A stretch of DNA of 64,000 bases from Bacteroidales bacterium (GCA_024401395.1 JAKSLD010000019.1:16137-80136), one strand, 5' to 3'; shown: positions 8,967 through 18,163, counted from the stretch's first letter. Notes: a model not told the origin generated them from the sequence alone. A program made the numbers and translations.

Positions 8967-10127
8967 TTATTTTACTAGTGTTGGAATAGTCAGAACCTCG
9001 AAATCATCAGAAGAGTTGTTGGTATCCTGATATATAGTGATGCCAGCCTCGGCAGAAGCCTTTTCGTCGACCTTGCGGCATACAGAAGAGCGAGATGCCA
9101 TTCCCAGTTCGTTGAGGATATAGCCTGCGTCGACGCTAGCAGGGAGGCGCTTATAGCTGTTTGTGTTATTGAATACCTCTACACCATCTATAATCCACTT
9201 GTGAAGTATCTTCAGGTATTCGTAAGAGTCCTTCGCGTTAGCTGGATTGTTTGTTTTATAGTCGCCAGATATGTATTGGCTCATAGGGATATCTGGGCGG
9301 TAGATTACCACAGCAGGATCCTTATATGAAGAACTGAACATAGTCATTGATCCGCTCTTCCAAACCAGATCCATGCAAGGGATACCATAAGCAGGAGGTG
9401 TCTGTTTGTTCAAGCCGGCATCCTCTTTATAGGCTGCCCAGCAATTGTCGGCAGTCAGGTTGACGGACTCAGTATTGCCGAGAGCGATATGGTCAATACA
9501 GTTAGCTGCAACTATAACCTCTTGGCCAGGAGCGAGAGGGTGTTCGCCTCCATTACCAGGGAAAGCCCATGCGAAGCGGTATGCTGCGCAATAATCGTAC
9601 TTATCCACGTCGCTCCAAGGAGACTCGCTATTGGCTGTTGTAGGTGTTGCGAAGGCGAAGCAAATATTGTCGAGGTAGGCAGTATCTGTAGAATTGTTGT
9701 ACAAAGCAAAATATTGGTCGTTGATGTAGTTCTTGCCATTGCCGCCAACACATCCAGTGTAGTACAATTCTCGAAGGATGATATTGCCCGGGGTAGATAA
9801 AGAAACCGGTATAATAACGGTTACATCTTCGTCAACGGCATAACCACTGACCAGTCCAGTAAAGACAGTCATCTGAGAACCTACCAAGCCCTTTGCAGAA
9901 GCAGAGAAAGAGTAGATGCCAGCCTCGAGAGAGACAGAATAGACTCCATTCTTAGGCGAAACTGTAATTACGTTAGAAGACGTTTGGTTGGTAACAACAA
10001 CCTTGACATTGTCAGGAATGTTCTCCGAACAATCGAATGCGATAGTGACCTTATACTTTGGGTCATCATCTTTCTCGCATGCTACTAAACATAGTAGAGA
10101 CACTAGTGCAAAAAGAATTTTCTTCAT
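8967..10127 (-). CDS. DUF4876-domain lipoprotein
   Basis: This 386-residue surface or periplasmic lipoprotein has its lipobox at LVAC (Cys17). A small beta-sandwich follows (about 25-110, KVTIAFDCSENIPDNVKV). The main domain (about 115-380) opens with NIILRELYYTG and has the YFALYNNSTDTAYLDNI pattern expected for DUF4876 or lamin-tail-like folds. The gene is 10 bases downstream of the TonB-dependent receptor gene. It could be the substrate-capturing partner of that receptor, in the place SusD holds in glycan systems, although it is not SusD-like. Confidence 0.8.
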   Translation of the reverse strand: MKKILFALVSLLCLVACEKDDDPKYKVTIAFDCSENIPDNVKVVVTNQTSSNVITVSPKNGVYSVSLEAGIYSFSASAKGLVGSQMTVFTGLVSGYAVDEDVTVIIPVSLSTPGNIILRELYYTGCVGGNGKNYINDQYFALYNNSTDTAYLDNICFAFATPTTANSESPWSDVDKYDYCAAYRFAWAFPGNGGEHPLAPGQEVIVAANCIDHIALGNTESVNLTADNCWAAYKEDAGLNKQTPPAYGIPCMDLVWKSGSMTMFSSSYKDPAVVIYRPDIPMSQYISGDYKTNNPANAKDSYEYLKILHKWIIDGVEVFNNTNSYKRLPASVDAGYILNELGMASRSSVCRKVDEKASAEAGITIYQDTNNSSDDFEVLTIPTLVK

Positions 10128-10137
10128 ATTTTTATTC

Positions 10138-12555
10138 TTAGATTTTTATTCTTAAATCGCAACCGAAGTAGGTTGCTTGGTTCGTATATATATTGACATT
10201 AGATGATGCAAGGTGCCGTTTAGGACGGTAGTTTGTGATATTATTTACATAAAGAGATAACTGAGTTCTTTTGGCTATCTCCTTACTTATTTTTATATCA
10301 ACCTGACCATAAGGCTTAGGATCGTCGCTTTTCAATGCTGTAGAAGTAGTATAGTGAATGTATTTTTGTCCTTGAGCTATATTTTTATCGTATGGTATAG
10401 TAACACCGTCCTTGCTGATGAAGTTGACAGGGTCGATATTTATACGTCCATCAGAAGCGTTGACGTATGCCATGTCCATGTTTTTATATTCAGCTTTATT
10501 TCTGGTTTTATCCATCCATACACCTTGAGTCTTGACAGATGCTACAAGTCCGAAATCAGGGATGTGGACAATAAATCTGACATTCGTATTAAATCGTGCA
10601 CTCTCGGATATGTTATTCCATGAATTTGCGTTCAAGACCTCAGCAGCAATGCTACGCAAACGGCCATTGAACGAACTCTTGTCGTAAATCTGTTCAGTCT
10701 CGGTATCAGTACGTATTATTTGTTGGTAGGCTCCGTCGACATAGATAGAGAGATTAAGAGGTTCGATTTTAGCGAAATCTACAACATACTCTATTCCCCA
10801 TTTTTCGTGCTCAACATTATTGCGTGGGGTACGGAATTTTGCGAATGTTGTATCGGGGGCAGCAGTTTCCACGCGGAAAGGAGTTACCCGGGTCTTGAAA
10901 TCGTAACCGCCAGTCAGATGTTCATTGAAATAAGTCAACGTAAAAGTTGCTATGCGAGATTTTGCGTCTAAAGTTATCTCGTAATTATTTGTAGTCGGCA
11001 ATTTCAAATTGTAGTTTTTGTTATCGTTGACAACGTATGTGGTAAACGAGCAATGCTTTTCTCCGTTTTCGTCTGTGTATGCACTAACCTGATAATCCTC
11101 GTAATAAGGATCTGGGTATAGGTATATCAGGGAAGGTAATTTTTTCATTATACCCCATGAGGCAGAAATAGACAAATTCTTGCAGAATGAATATTTAGCG
11201 CTAAGTCTAGGTTCGAACTGCCACTTGAAGTCGTATTGAGGGGCATTGATGTGAGTCATACGCAACCCGAGCTGTCCCTGTAGGCCTAGGATAGAAAACT
11301 TGTCGTCTATAAAAAATGCAGAAGAACCGAGATGAGGAATATCTCTGAATTTGCGTGAGCGTACGTATGGGTTCATATATGTACCACCCTTGCCCTCTCC
11401 GAAATTGCGTTGCAAGTTGAGATGAGCGCCCAAAGATATGGTATTCATTCTTTCCTCTGAACCCTGAGCTTTTTTCAGTAAGACCTTAATTTGTCCGCTT
11501 ACAGGTTTTCCGTGGATAAAAGTAGAAGAATTGTAGTTGACAGGGTAGAACTTACCGGGTGCAGTGCCACTTACGACGACATCTGTGTAAGGAGTCGGCA
11601 TATTGGCAATATGTTTTTCGTTAGTATCATCCTCCTGCCACTGTATTCTACCTGAAGCATCAATAGTGATAGAAGGTAAGAAGGCGGTATGGGGACGTAT
11701 TTTTATGCTGTTGGACAAAGACAACGACTTGTCGGTATGAGTTTCCTTCTGGAAGCCAGACAAATCAGGGTCGGTCTTGTATATGTTGCTTGCGTAGTGA
11801 CCGTTAGCGACAGAGTTAAGAAACACGATTCCAAAAAGACGATGAAATGCCAGTCGGAGTCCGATTCTCTGAAACTTCTCTGTCGTAGAGCGTTCGTCTT
11901 TTTGAGAAATAGCATAATCTAGATTAGCATTGATATGCCCCTTGCCGTATTCCCCAGATATACTCTTCAGTTTAGGGTCAGTTTTGACAACGACAGTCAA
12001 AGGTCTAGGGCGGTTGTTGTAGTTGATGATGACAGCGCCAGACGTTAGGTTGCCATATTCGGCAGGGGCTACGCCTCGGATTACAGTCATGCTCTCTATG
12101 GCATCAGTAGATATAGGGCGCAAATCCGTTCCTTTGAGAGCAGATTCATTAGTTTCTGCGGTATTATTAACATTGGTAGAGAGCAACTGCAGGTTAGCGT
12201 CATTGCTTAATTCCATACCATCAGTGATGATAGCCACTCCGTTTTTGTTGGCATTTGAGTCTTTTGTATCACGAATGACGATCTGGTTCTGCTTGTTGAG
12301 GTTTGGGTTACTTGTCAGCACCCCGGGGAGAAGCTGCATCAGGTCGGCTACTGAAGAAGTCTGCTGGTGCTGAATGGCAGTCTGGTTAAGTTTTTGGATA
12401 TTAGAGACCCCATTGACCGGTTTTGCAGTTACGACGACATCAGTAAGGCTGAGAGAAAAAGCAACAGAGTCGGGCAATGAGGACTGTGCCTTTATGCTCG
12501 TTGACCACCAAAGCGTCAAAACGACTAGGGTAATAGTTGCTTTAAAAAGTTTCAT
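10138..12555 (-). CDS. TonB-dependent outer-membrane receptor
   Basis: This is the first gene of the seven-gene operon. The 805-residue receptor imports a ligand across the outer membrane using TonB energy. After the signal peptide comes a TonB-box-like stretch (LTDVVVTA), then the plug (about 45-165, with SSVADLMQLLPGV, MTVIRGVAPAEYG and TSGAVIINY) and a long beta-barrel ending in FGCDLRIKI. It lacks the N-terminal carboxypeptidase-regulatory domain of SusC proteins, and no susD lies next to it, which argues against glycan uptake. The accompanying Cys/His-rich lipoprotein favours a metal, haem or cofactor ligand; this is inference. Confidence 0.93.
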   Translation of the reverse strand: MKLFKATITLVVLTLWWSTSIKAQSSLPDSVAFSLSLTDVVVTAKPVNGVSNIQKLNQTAIQHQQTSSVADLMQLLPGVLTSNPNLNKQNQIVIRDTKDSNANKNGVAIITDGMELSNDANLQLLSTNVNNTAETNESALKGTDLRPISTDAIESMTVIRGVAPAEYGNLTSGAVIINYNNRPRPLTVVVKTDPKLKSISGEYGKGHINANLDYAISQKDERSTTEKFQRIGLRLAFHRLFGIVFLNSVANGHYASNIYKTDPDLSGFQKETHTDKSLSLSNSIKIRPHTAFLPSITIDASGRIQWQEDDTNEKHIANMPTPYTDVVVSGTAPGKFYPVNYNSSTFIHGKPVSGQIKVLLKKAQGSEERMNTISLGAHLNLQRNFGEGKGGTYMNPYVRSRKFRDIPHLGSSAFFIDDKFSILGLQGQLGLRMTHINAPQYDFKWQFEPRLSAKYSFCKNLSISASWGIMKKLPSLIYLYPDPYYEDYQVSAYTDENGEKHCSFTTYVVNDNKNYNLKLPTTNNYEITLDAKSRIATFTLTYFNEHLTGGYDFKTRVTPFRVETAAPDTTFAKFRTPRNNVEHEKWGIEYVVDFAKIEPLNLSIYVDGAYQQIIRTDTETEQIYDKSSFNGRLRSIAAEVLNANSWNNISESARFNTNVRFIVHIPDFGLVASVKTQGVWMDKTRNKAEYKNMDMAYVNASDGRINIDPVNFISKDGVTIPYDKNIAQGQKYIHYTTSTALKSDDPKPYGQVDIKISKEIAKRTQLSLYVNNITNYRPKRHLASSNVNIYTNQATYFGCDLRIKI

Positions 12556-12698
12556 CTACAATTGTTGTCTTTGTCAGTAATACGGCATTCCATATTGTGT
12601 TGTAATCAGCGACAAGACCTATGCTGCTCTTAGAGAAGTCCCTTGTTCATCGCAGTTTTTTTATTTGCACACAAAAACCATGTCGTATTATTCAAGCG

Positions 12699-12728
12699 CA
12701 AAATTAGTGCTAGTGTTATGCAACACAA
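12699..12728 (-). promoter_or_regulatory. Promoter for the TonB receptor operon
   Basis: Read on the minus strand, TTG (12728-12726), a 19-base spacer and TAATTTTG (12706-12699) match the Bacteroidetes promoter pattern. They lie about 145 bases upstream of the receptor ATG, which leaves a fairly long 5' leader. No riboswitch fold was recognised in that leader. Confidence 0.5.
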
Positions 12729-12798
12729 TACTAAATGATTGGTATATAAGGTCTATACTCTATGGTATAGACCTTACGTTATCACGTCGTTTAGGTAT

Positions 12799-13455
12799 TT
12801 ATTTTACTATTCCATCCTGTTGGAGGCGGTGGGCGATGGCAGAGGCCATAATCTTAGTGCCTGCTGGATTTGGGTGAATGCTATCGAAAATGAGATCGAT
12901 ATGAGGCTTCATTACCTCGTACATATCTATTACCGGCAGATTATTGTTTTTAGCCAAAGCGTCGATACATGGATTTACTCCAGTAGTAATAACGGAATCA
13001 GTAATCTCCCATTTTTCGGCACGTGCAGGGATGCAGTGGCAGAGGTAGATCTGAGTCTGAGGATTGACACTACATATAGTATCGATCATAGCCTGATAAG
13101 AAGAAGAGAACTTTTCTGGATTCCACTGGAAGAGTTTAGCGTCATTAGTTCCCAGCATGATGATATGGACATCGGCATGGAAAGCGAGCATATTATTAAA
13201 CTCCTTAGCAGACCAGTATGGGAAGTTACCATCCTGCATCATAGTAGTAGCTGAGCGACCGAAATTGAGGACATCATAACCATTGCCAATGATAGAATCC
13301 AATCGGGCAGGGTAGCTGTTATAGCTCTGATAGTTGATACCGAAGCCCTCTGTGATGCTGTCGCCCACGCAAGCTATTCGCACATCATCCTGCTTGGCGC
13401 AAGAAGCCAAGAGGATGAAAAATGCTGCGAGAGAAGATTTTATTATATTCTTCAT
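12799..13455 (-). CDS. SGNH/GDSL-family hydrolase lipoprotein
   Basis: This 218-residue exported esterase or deacylase has its lipobox at LLASC (Cys19). The SGNH blocks are present: GDSITEG with nucleophile S33, GTND (102-105) with block-III Asn104, and D191-S-I-H194 for the catalytic Asp and His. The Gly of block II is probably in NFGRSATTM. These enzymes remove acetyl or acyl groups from sugars, lipids or peptides; the substrate is unknown. It is 2 bases downstream of the DUF1015 gene on the same strand, so the two are probably cotranscribed. Confidence 0.88.
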   Translation of the reverse strand: MKNIIKSSLAAFFILLASCAKQDDVRIACVGDSITEGFGINYQSYNSYPARLDSIIGNGYDVLNFGRSATTMMQDGNFPYWSAKEFNNMLAFHADVHIIMLGTNDAKLFQWNPEKFSSSYQAMIDTICSVNPQTQIYLCHCIPARAEKWEITDSVITTGVNPCIDALAKNNNLPVIDMYEVMKPHIDLIFDSIHPNPAGTKIMASAIAHRLQQDGIVK

Positions 13456-13457
13456 GA

Positions 13458-14705
13458 TTACTCAATCTCCTTGATAACCAAACCAGAACGGAGTTTAGGC
13501 TCGAACCATGTTGTCTTAGGAGGCATGATATTGCCAGAGTCGGCGATATCGATAAGCTGCTTCATAGAAACAGGGTACATACCGAAAGCCACCTTCATTT
13601 CGCCAGAATCGACACGACGCTGGAGTTCGCCTAGACCGCGGATACCACCTACGAAGTCGATACGAGTAGAACGGCGGAGGTCCTGAATATCCAGAACGTC
13701 GGCGAGCACATTATTAGAAAGGACAGTCACGTCGAGAACGCCGATAGGGTCATTATCATTATAAGTACCAGGGCGAGCCTCGAGCTTATACCAAGTACCT
13801 GCGAGGTACATAGAGAACTCGTGGAGTTTCTGAGGAGCGTAAGGAGCGTTACCCATAGGAGTAACCACCATAGTCTTCTCTACTGCCTTGATAAAGTCGG
13901 CCTCAGACATATTATTAAGATCCTTAACTACACGGTTGTAGTCCATGATTCGGAGTTGCGAGTCAGGGAAATGGACAGCCATAAAATAGTTATAGTCCTC
14001 ATCACCAGTATGGTTAGGATTCTTAGAAGCGAATTCGGCGCCGATGCGAGCTGCAGCTGCAGTACGGTGGTGACCATCTGCCACATAAGTAGAATCGACC
14101 TTAGTAGCGAAGAGCTCCTGGAGGCGAGCAACCTTAGCGTCGTCATCAATTACCCAGAGAGTATGACCGAAGCCATCCTCGGCAACAAAATCGTATGTTG
14201 GAGTCTTAGCTGTATACTCAGCCACGATAGCGTCAATTTCAGGAACAGCCTTATAAGCGAAGAATACAGGTTCCACGTTAGCCTTCAGCCAGCGGGTGAG
14301 CACCATACGATCCTCCTCCTTATCAGGGCGAGTGAGCTCGTGCTTTTTGATGCGGCCCTCAATGTAGTCCTGTGCCCAAGCAGCACCGACGATACCACAC
14401 TGACGGCGACCTTCCATAGTCTGAGCGTAGACATAATAGCAAGGCTTGCTATCCTTGACGAGCCAGCCGTTAGCCTTCATAGCGTTGTAATTGTCGAGAG
14501 ACTTCTGATAGAGAGTGTCGCTATGAGGGTCGACATCTGCAGGGAGGTCGATTTCTGCACGAGTTACGTGGAGTAGCGACTCAGGTTTGCCTGCTGCCAT
14601 CTGAGCGGCCTCCTGGCTATTCATTACGTCATAAGGGAGACAAGCCACCTTGTTGGATATAGCTTGTGGAGGGCGTACGCCTTTGAAAGGTCTAACTTTT
14701 ACCAT
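13458..14705 (-). CDS. DUF1015-family protein
   Basis: The 415-residue cytoplasmic protein is of the DUF1015 family. It opens MVKVRPFKGVRPPQ, has CLPYDVMNSQEA, and carries the conserved YVADGHHRTAAAAR segment in the middle. That DGHHR resembles the DGxHR motif of ParB/SerK-like proteins, some of which are serine kinases. In many Bacteroidetes DUF1015 genes lie beside serA and serC, which hints at a link to serine metabolism, but neither gene is adjacent here. The function is not established. It shares a likely transcript with the GDSL lipoprotein. Confidence 0.88.
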   Translation of the reverse strand: MVKVRPFKGVRPPQAISNKVACLPYDVMNSQEAAQMAAGKPESLLHVTRAEIDLPADVDPHSDTLYQKSLDNYNAMKANGWLVKDSKPCYYVYAQTMEGRRQCGIVGAAWAQDYIEGRIKKHELTRPDKEEDRMVLTRWLKANVEPVFFAYKAVPEIDAIVAEYTAKTPTYDFVAEDGFGHTLWVIDDDAKVARLQELFATKVDSTYVADGHHRTAAAARIGAEFASKNPNHTGDEDYNYFMAVHFPDSQLRIMDYNRVVKDLNNMSEADFIKAVEKTMVVTPMGNAPYAPQKLHEFSMYLAGTWYKLEARPGTYNDNDPIGVLDVTVLSNNVLADVLDIQDLRRSTRIDFVGGIRGLGELQRRVDSGEMKVAFGMYPVSMKQLIDIADSGNIMPPKTTWFEPKLRSGLVIKEIE

Positions 14706-14984
14706 TTTATCTGTTTTTATTTATGGTGCAATATTAGCTATTTTATTGCAAAGTTGGTTATATTTGTGTCGTTTTTGAATTGAACTGTCACTATATATTC
14801 GGGATTCTCTTAAAGATATGTAGGAAGAGAGGGAGAGTATACTCTGGTATAAGGGAAGGTAGTGTCTGGTATAAGGGAGAATAGTCGTTGCTCGCAGTTT
14901 TTTTATTTTGGCACATGATTGAGATTAGAGCTTAAAGAGAATGGAATGATATAATAGTGACTGGTAAATGTAAATATAATAATT
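14706..14984. other. Divergent intergenic region with a short repeat
   Basis: No gene was found in these 279 bases. They contain two close copies of a TCTGGTATAAGGGA-like sequence (about 14838-14880) and a T-rich stretch TCGCAGTTTTTTTATTTTG (about 14892-14910), similar to one at about 12649-12666. Confidence 0.4.
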
Positions 14985-15392
14985 ATGATTGAACATAAAA
15001 CACAGATAAGAGTCAGGTATGCCGATACCGATATGATGGGAGTGGTATACCATGCAAACTATGCCATATATTTTGAGGTGGCACGTACCGAGATGTTTCG
15101 TGCGATAGAGATGCCATACGCGGAGCTAGAGAAAAACGGCATAAGGCTACCTGTAGTTGATTTGCACTGTAAATATCACAGGCCAGCCTTGTATGATGAT
15201 TTGCTGACTGTGACAGCCACCATGAAAGAGATGCCTGGGGTAAGAATACGATTTGAGTACAAAGTAGAGAATCAGAAAGGCGAGTTGCTGTGTGAAGGCG
15301 ATACGGTACTGGTTTTCACAGATATCAACAGCGGCAGACCAGTCAGAATGCCATCATACGTAGGAGAAGTCATTCAAAAGTATTTTGAATAG
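14985..15392 (+). CDS. Acyl-CoA thioesterase, YbgC/4HBT family
   Basis: This 135-residue hotdog-fold thioesterase hydrolyses acyl-CoA. The signature is at the N-terminus (RVRYADTDMMGVVYHANY, with the catalytic Asp in the DTDxMGVVYH segment), followed by YFEVARTEMFR. Length is normal for YbgC-type enzymes. In other bacteria YbgC sits with tol-pal genes, but here it lies upstream of a LysE-type exporter that has its own promoter. The physiological substrate cannot be deduced. Confidence 0.92.
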   Translation: MIEHKTQIRVRYADTDMMGVVYHANYAIYFEVARTEMFRAIEMPYAELEKNGIRLPVVDLHCKYHRPALYDDLLTVTATMKEMPGVRIRFEYKVENQKGELLCEGDTVLVFTDINSGRPVRMPSYVGEVIQKYFE

Positions 15393-15414
15393 TAAATAGA
15401 TTATTGTATCTTCG
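15384..15414 (+). promoter_or_regulatory. Promoter for the LysE-type exporter gene
   Basis: TTTG (15384-15387), a 19-base spacer and TATCTTCG (15407-15414) form a good Bacteroidetes promoter. Its -33 element lies in the last codons of the thioesterase gene. Confidence 0.55.
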
Positions 15415-15461
15415 CGACGTTTTTTGCGATTATGACTAAAAAATAGAGTGTTGCTCGTCGT

Positions 15462-16124
15462 ATGACAGGGGAAATCATAGACGTCAGTTGCAGCCTTATC
15501 CAAGGCGTTATGATAGGTTTCATGGCATCAATGCCATTGGGACCGATTGGCGTTTTGTGCATACAAAGGACCCTTTACAAAGGAAGATGGTCGGGCTTTG
15601 CCAGTGGACTAGGAGCGGCGACATCAGATTTTATCTATGCTGTGATAGCCGGTTTTTCGGTTTCCCTTGTCGTCAGTTTCATAGAAGAGTACCAGCAGGC
15701 CTTGACATGGTTGGGAGCATTCATACTGATAGGATTAGGGCTTAAGATATTCTTCTCCAATCCAGTCAAGCAGATGCGCAAGCAGCAGAACAAGAGAAGT
15801 TCGGGTCTGCTTCAAGACTACGGATCGACCTTTGCGTTGACATTTACAAATCCCCTTGCGATATTCCTATTCCTCAGCTTGTTCAGTATCTTCGGGGCGG
15901 TGAACAGCCTGATAGAACAAGTAGTGAGAATGTTAGGCGTTGGTGCAGGTGCGTCATTATGGTGGTTTACGCTTGTCATGCTAGTGGGATTATTCAGGAA
16001 GTATTTTACATTGAAACGACTATATTACATGAATAAAGTAGCGGGAGCCATTATAGTGCTGCTCGTGTTGGGAGGATTGCTATACGAGCCCCTCTGTCGC
16101 TTGATTCATTGGATATGTAGTTGA
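15462..16124 (+). CDS. LysE-family amino-acid exporter
   Basis: The 220-residue membrane protein has about six membrane segments. Its N-terminus is diagnostic of the LysE/RhtB family: GFMASMPLGPIGVLCIQRTL, then GFASGLGAATSDFIYA, and the later FTNPLAIFLFLSLF. These proteins export amino acids or their analogues by proton antiport. The gene precedes serine acetyltransferase by 27 bases. If they are cotranscribed, export of cysteine, O-acetylserine or a relative is a reasonable guess. Confidence 0.88.
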   Translation: MTGEIIDVSCSLIQGVMIGFMASMPLGPIGVLCIQRTLYKGRWSGFASGLGAATSDFIYAVIAGFSVSLVVSFIEEYQQALTWLGAFILIGLGLKIFFSNPVKQMRKQQNKRSSGLLQDYGSTFALTFTNPLAIFLFLSLFSIFGAVNSLIEQVVRMLGVGAGASLWWFTLVMLVGLFRKYFTLKRLYYMNKVAGAIIVLLVLGGLLYEPLCRLIHWICS

Positions 16125-16151
16125 TATATAATACAATAACACTATCACGCG

Positions 16152-17066
16152 GTGAACGACTCATTTCAGGAACAGATGCTTCGCACCATACAACGTACAG
16201 TAGAGACGTTGCAGAATGACGTGCGGAGTTTGAGGCCTTATGGCGCACAAGGTTTAGAGTTGCCCATGCCTAATATAAAGAGGCTCAAGCAATTCGTGCA
16301 GTTGTGTCGTGGTATAATATTCCCTGGCTATTTCGTATACGATTCCTATATGCATCAGAGCGAGCGCTACCTGACGGGAGTCAATGTAGAGCAAGTCAGC
16401 TGTATTATTTCCAATGAGATATATGCCGCGCTCTGTCTTTATCAAGAAGATTTAGAGAGAGTAGACAGTGCCATGCTGCAGCAGAAATCGCAGAGTATGG
16501 CCATAGAATTTGTGGCAGGGCTACCAGAATTGCGCAGGATGTTGAATCTTGACGTAGAGGCGATTTATGATGGCGACCCAGCTGCAGAGTCGTACAAAGA
16601 GATAGTTTTTGCCTATCCAGGCATCCGAGCATTGATAAATTATCGTGTTGCGCACCTGCTTTACAAGATAGGAGTGCCACTTTTGCCTCGAGTCATTACA
16701 GAGATGGCGCACTCAGAGACAGGCATAGATATTCACCCGTACGCGACCATTGGCGAGCGATTTGCGATAGATCACGGTACCGGTATTGTTATTGGAGCGA
16801 CAGCAATTATCGGAAATAATGTTAAAATTTATCAAGGCGTTACACTTGGAGCGAAGAGCTTTCCGACCGATAAAGATGGCAATATACTGAAGGGAGAGCC
16901 ACGACATCCAATCATAGAAGACGATGTCGTTATATATGCGCAGGCAACAATTCTGGGCCGTGTACGTATAGGTAAGGGTTCCACGATTGGTGGTAATGTC
17001 TGGGTTACACAAGACGTTGCACCATTTAGTAAAATCGTACAGAACAACGTAAAAAAAGACGAATAA
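16152..17066 (+). CDS. cysE: Serine O-acetyltransferase (EpsC/CysE type)
   Basis: Transfers acetyl from acetyl-CoA to L-serine to make O-acetylserine, the first step of cysteine synthesis. The 304-residue protein starts with GTG. It has a helical N-terminal domain (to about residue 185) and a C-terminal left-handed beta-helix of hexapeptide repeats with the catalytic region DHGTGIVIGATAIIGN and VKIYQGVTLGAKS. Length fits the long EpsC form. The tail is QNNVKKDE, so the extreme C-terminus usually used for binding cysteine synthase or for inhibition by cysteine differs from E. coli CysE. The TATATTTG downstream (17092-17099) belongs to the next gene. Confidence 0.92.
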   Translation: MNDSFQEQMLRTIQRTVETLQNDVRSLRPYGAQGLELPMPNIKRLKQFVQLCRGIIFPGYFVYDSYMHQSERYLTGVNVEQVSCIISNEIYAALCLYQEDLERVDSAMLQQKSQSMAIEFVAGLPELRRMLNLDVEAIYDGDPAAESYKEIVFAYPGIRALINYRVAHLLYKIGVPLLPRVITEMAHSETGIDIHPYATIGERFAIDHGTGIVIGATAIIGNNVKIYQGVTLGAKSFPTDKDGNILKGEPRHPIIEDDVVIYAQATILGRVRIGKGSTIGGNVWVTQDVAPFSKIVQNNVKKDE

Positions 17067-17115
17067 TAGTGTATAAGTAATAAAATCTTGCTATATTTGC
17101 CCTCGCTAGTAGATT

Positions 17116-17691
17116 ATGACAGCTAACGGAAGCATATTAGAATTTGATCTTGATGCTTGGATGAAGCGGAAGTCGGCAGGTTCAGTACTTATTGAACATG
17201 TCGGCGAATTCTCGTCTGAGTATATAGATTCTGTTTTACCAAAGGTAGAGCAGAACCTAAACGAGCAGGTAGATCAAGAGAATATACGCAAGAAGGCTTT
17301 TCATATCTTTGTCGAGTGTATACAAAATCTTTATCACCATATAGAGCCTAACCCATCTTTGGTTAAGGATTTCGGTGATGATAAATTGGGCGCAATAGTG
17401 ATGATCAAGGACGAGAACGGATGCAGGATTACGACGGGTAATTTTGTTCCGAAGGAGAAGATGCCAGTCCTGATGTCGCGAATTGACAACCTGAATGCGA
17501 TGGACGCAGCCCAAATCAAGCAATTATATCGTGATACTATCAACAACATGACCTTCTCTGCAAAGGGTGGTGCTGGTATTGGTATGATAGATATGTGCAG
17601 AAAGACGGGTAACAAGCTGGAGTATGATTTCTATGACGTGAAGGATAATCCAGACGTAAAGTTCTTCTCATTTGATGTAAATATAAGCTGA
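17116..17691 (+). CDS. siaB: SiaB-family protein kinase
   Basis: This 191-residue protein of the SiaB (DUF6272) family has a GHKL-like ATPase fold. The helix with IFVECIQNLYHH (about 63-74) carries the N-box-like Glu and Asn, and the glycine-rich segment FSAKGGAGIGMIDMCRKTG (about 152-170) is the nucleotide lid. In Pseudomonas aeruginosa SiaB phosphorylates the small protein SiaC, the protein encoded 53 bases downstream here. Likely promoter: TATATTTG at 17092-17099. The start ATG follows 17 bases later. Confidence 0.85.
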   Translation: MTANGSILEFDLDAWMKRKSAGSVLIEHVGEFSSEYIDSVLPKVEQNLNEQVDQENIRKKAFHIFVECIQNLYHHIEPNPSLVKDFGDDKLGAIVMIKDENGCRITTGNFVPKEKMPVLMSRIDNLNAMDAAQIKQLYRDTINNMTFSAKGGAGIGMIDMCRKTGNKLEYDFYDVKDNPDVKFFSFDVNIS

Positions 17692-17744
17692 GACATAGCA
17701 CATTGTCAACATTAATAAAACAAGAAATTAAGTACTAATTGTAT

Positions 17745-18125
17745 ATGGAAACGATAACAATAGAAGAGAGTTCAAAGACACCATATATCTTTATGGATCC
17801 TGAGAAGGGAGTTTTGGAGATAAAGGGTCGCTCAATTCCAGAGAACTCGATAGAGTTTTACAAGCCTCTTACCGATATGCTCTCGGAGTATAGTGAGCAG
17901 GAGATGCGTAAGACGACTGTGAAGATACAATTGGAGTACTTCAATACTAGTTCTTCTAAGTGTATCTTGGATATCTTCAAGCGTCTTGAGGTAATGTACC
18001 GTAAGGGCTGGACTATTGAGATATTCTGGTATTATGATGAGGACGATGAGGATATGTATGAGTCAGGTGAGGATTATCAGTCGATCCTTACATGTCCAAT
18101 TTCTCTCGTTGAGGTGAAGTATTAA
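17745..18125 (+). CDS. siaC: SiaC-family regulatory phosphoprotein (DUF1987)
   Basis: The 126-residue partner of SiaB has a STAS-like, anti-sigma-factor-antagonist fold. The ATG at 17745 is preferred to the in-frame TTG at 17739. Family hallmarks are TPYIFMDPEKGVLEIKGRS and the phospho-acceptor region YFNTSSSKCILDIF (about residues 64-77), whose Thr/Ser residues match the known phosphorylation site. The end is acidic (YYDEDDEDMYESGEDY), then CPISLVEV. In Pseudomonas unphosphorylated SiaC activates the diguanylate cyclase SiaD. No SiaD or SiaA homologue is present here, so the target is unknown. Confidence 0.87.
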   Translation: METITIEESSKTPYIFMDPEKGVLEIKGRSIPENSIEFYKPLTDMLSEYSEQEMRKTTVKIQLEYFNTSSSKCILDIFKRLEVMYRKGWTIEIFWYYDEDDEDMYESGEDYQSILTCPISLVEVKY

Positions 18126-18163
18126 TATTGTTCCCGAGATAGGGAGCTATTTAGAAATATAAG

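Noticed and set aside
8967..12555. SusCD-type glycan-uptake locus
   Set aside because: The receptor lacks the SusC N-terminal extension, and the neighbour is DUF4876-like, not SusD-like.
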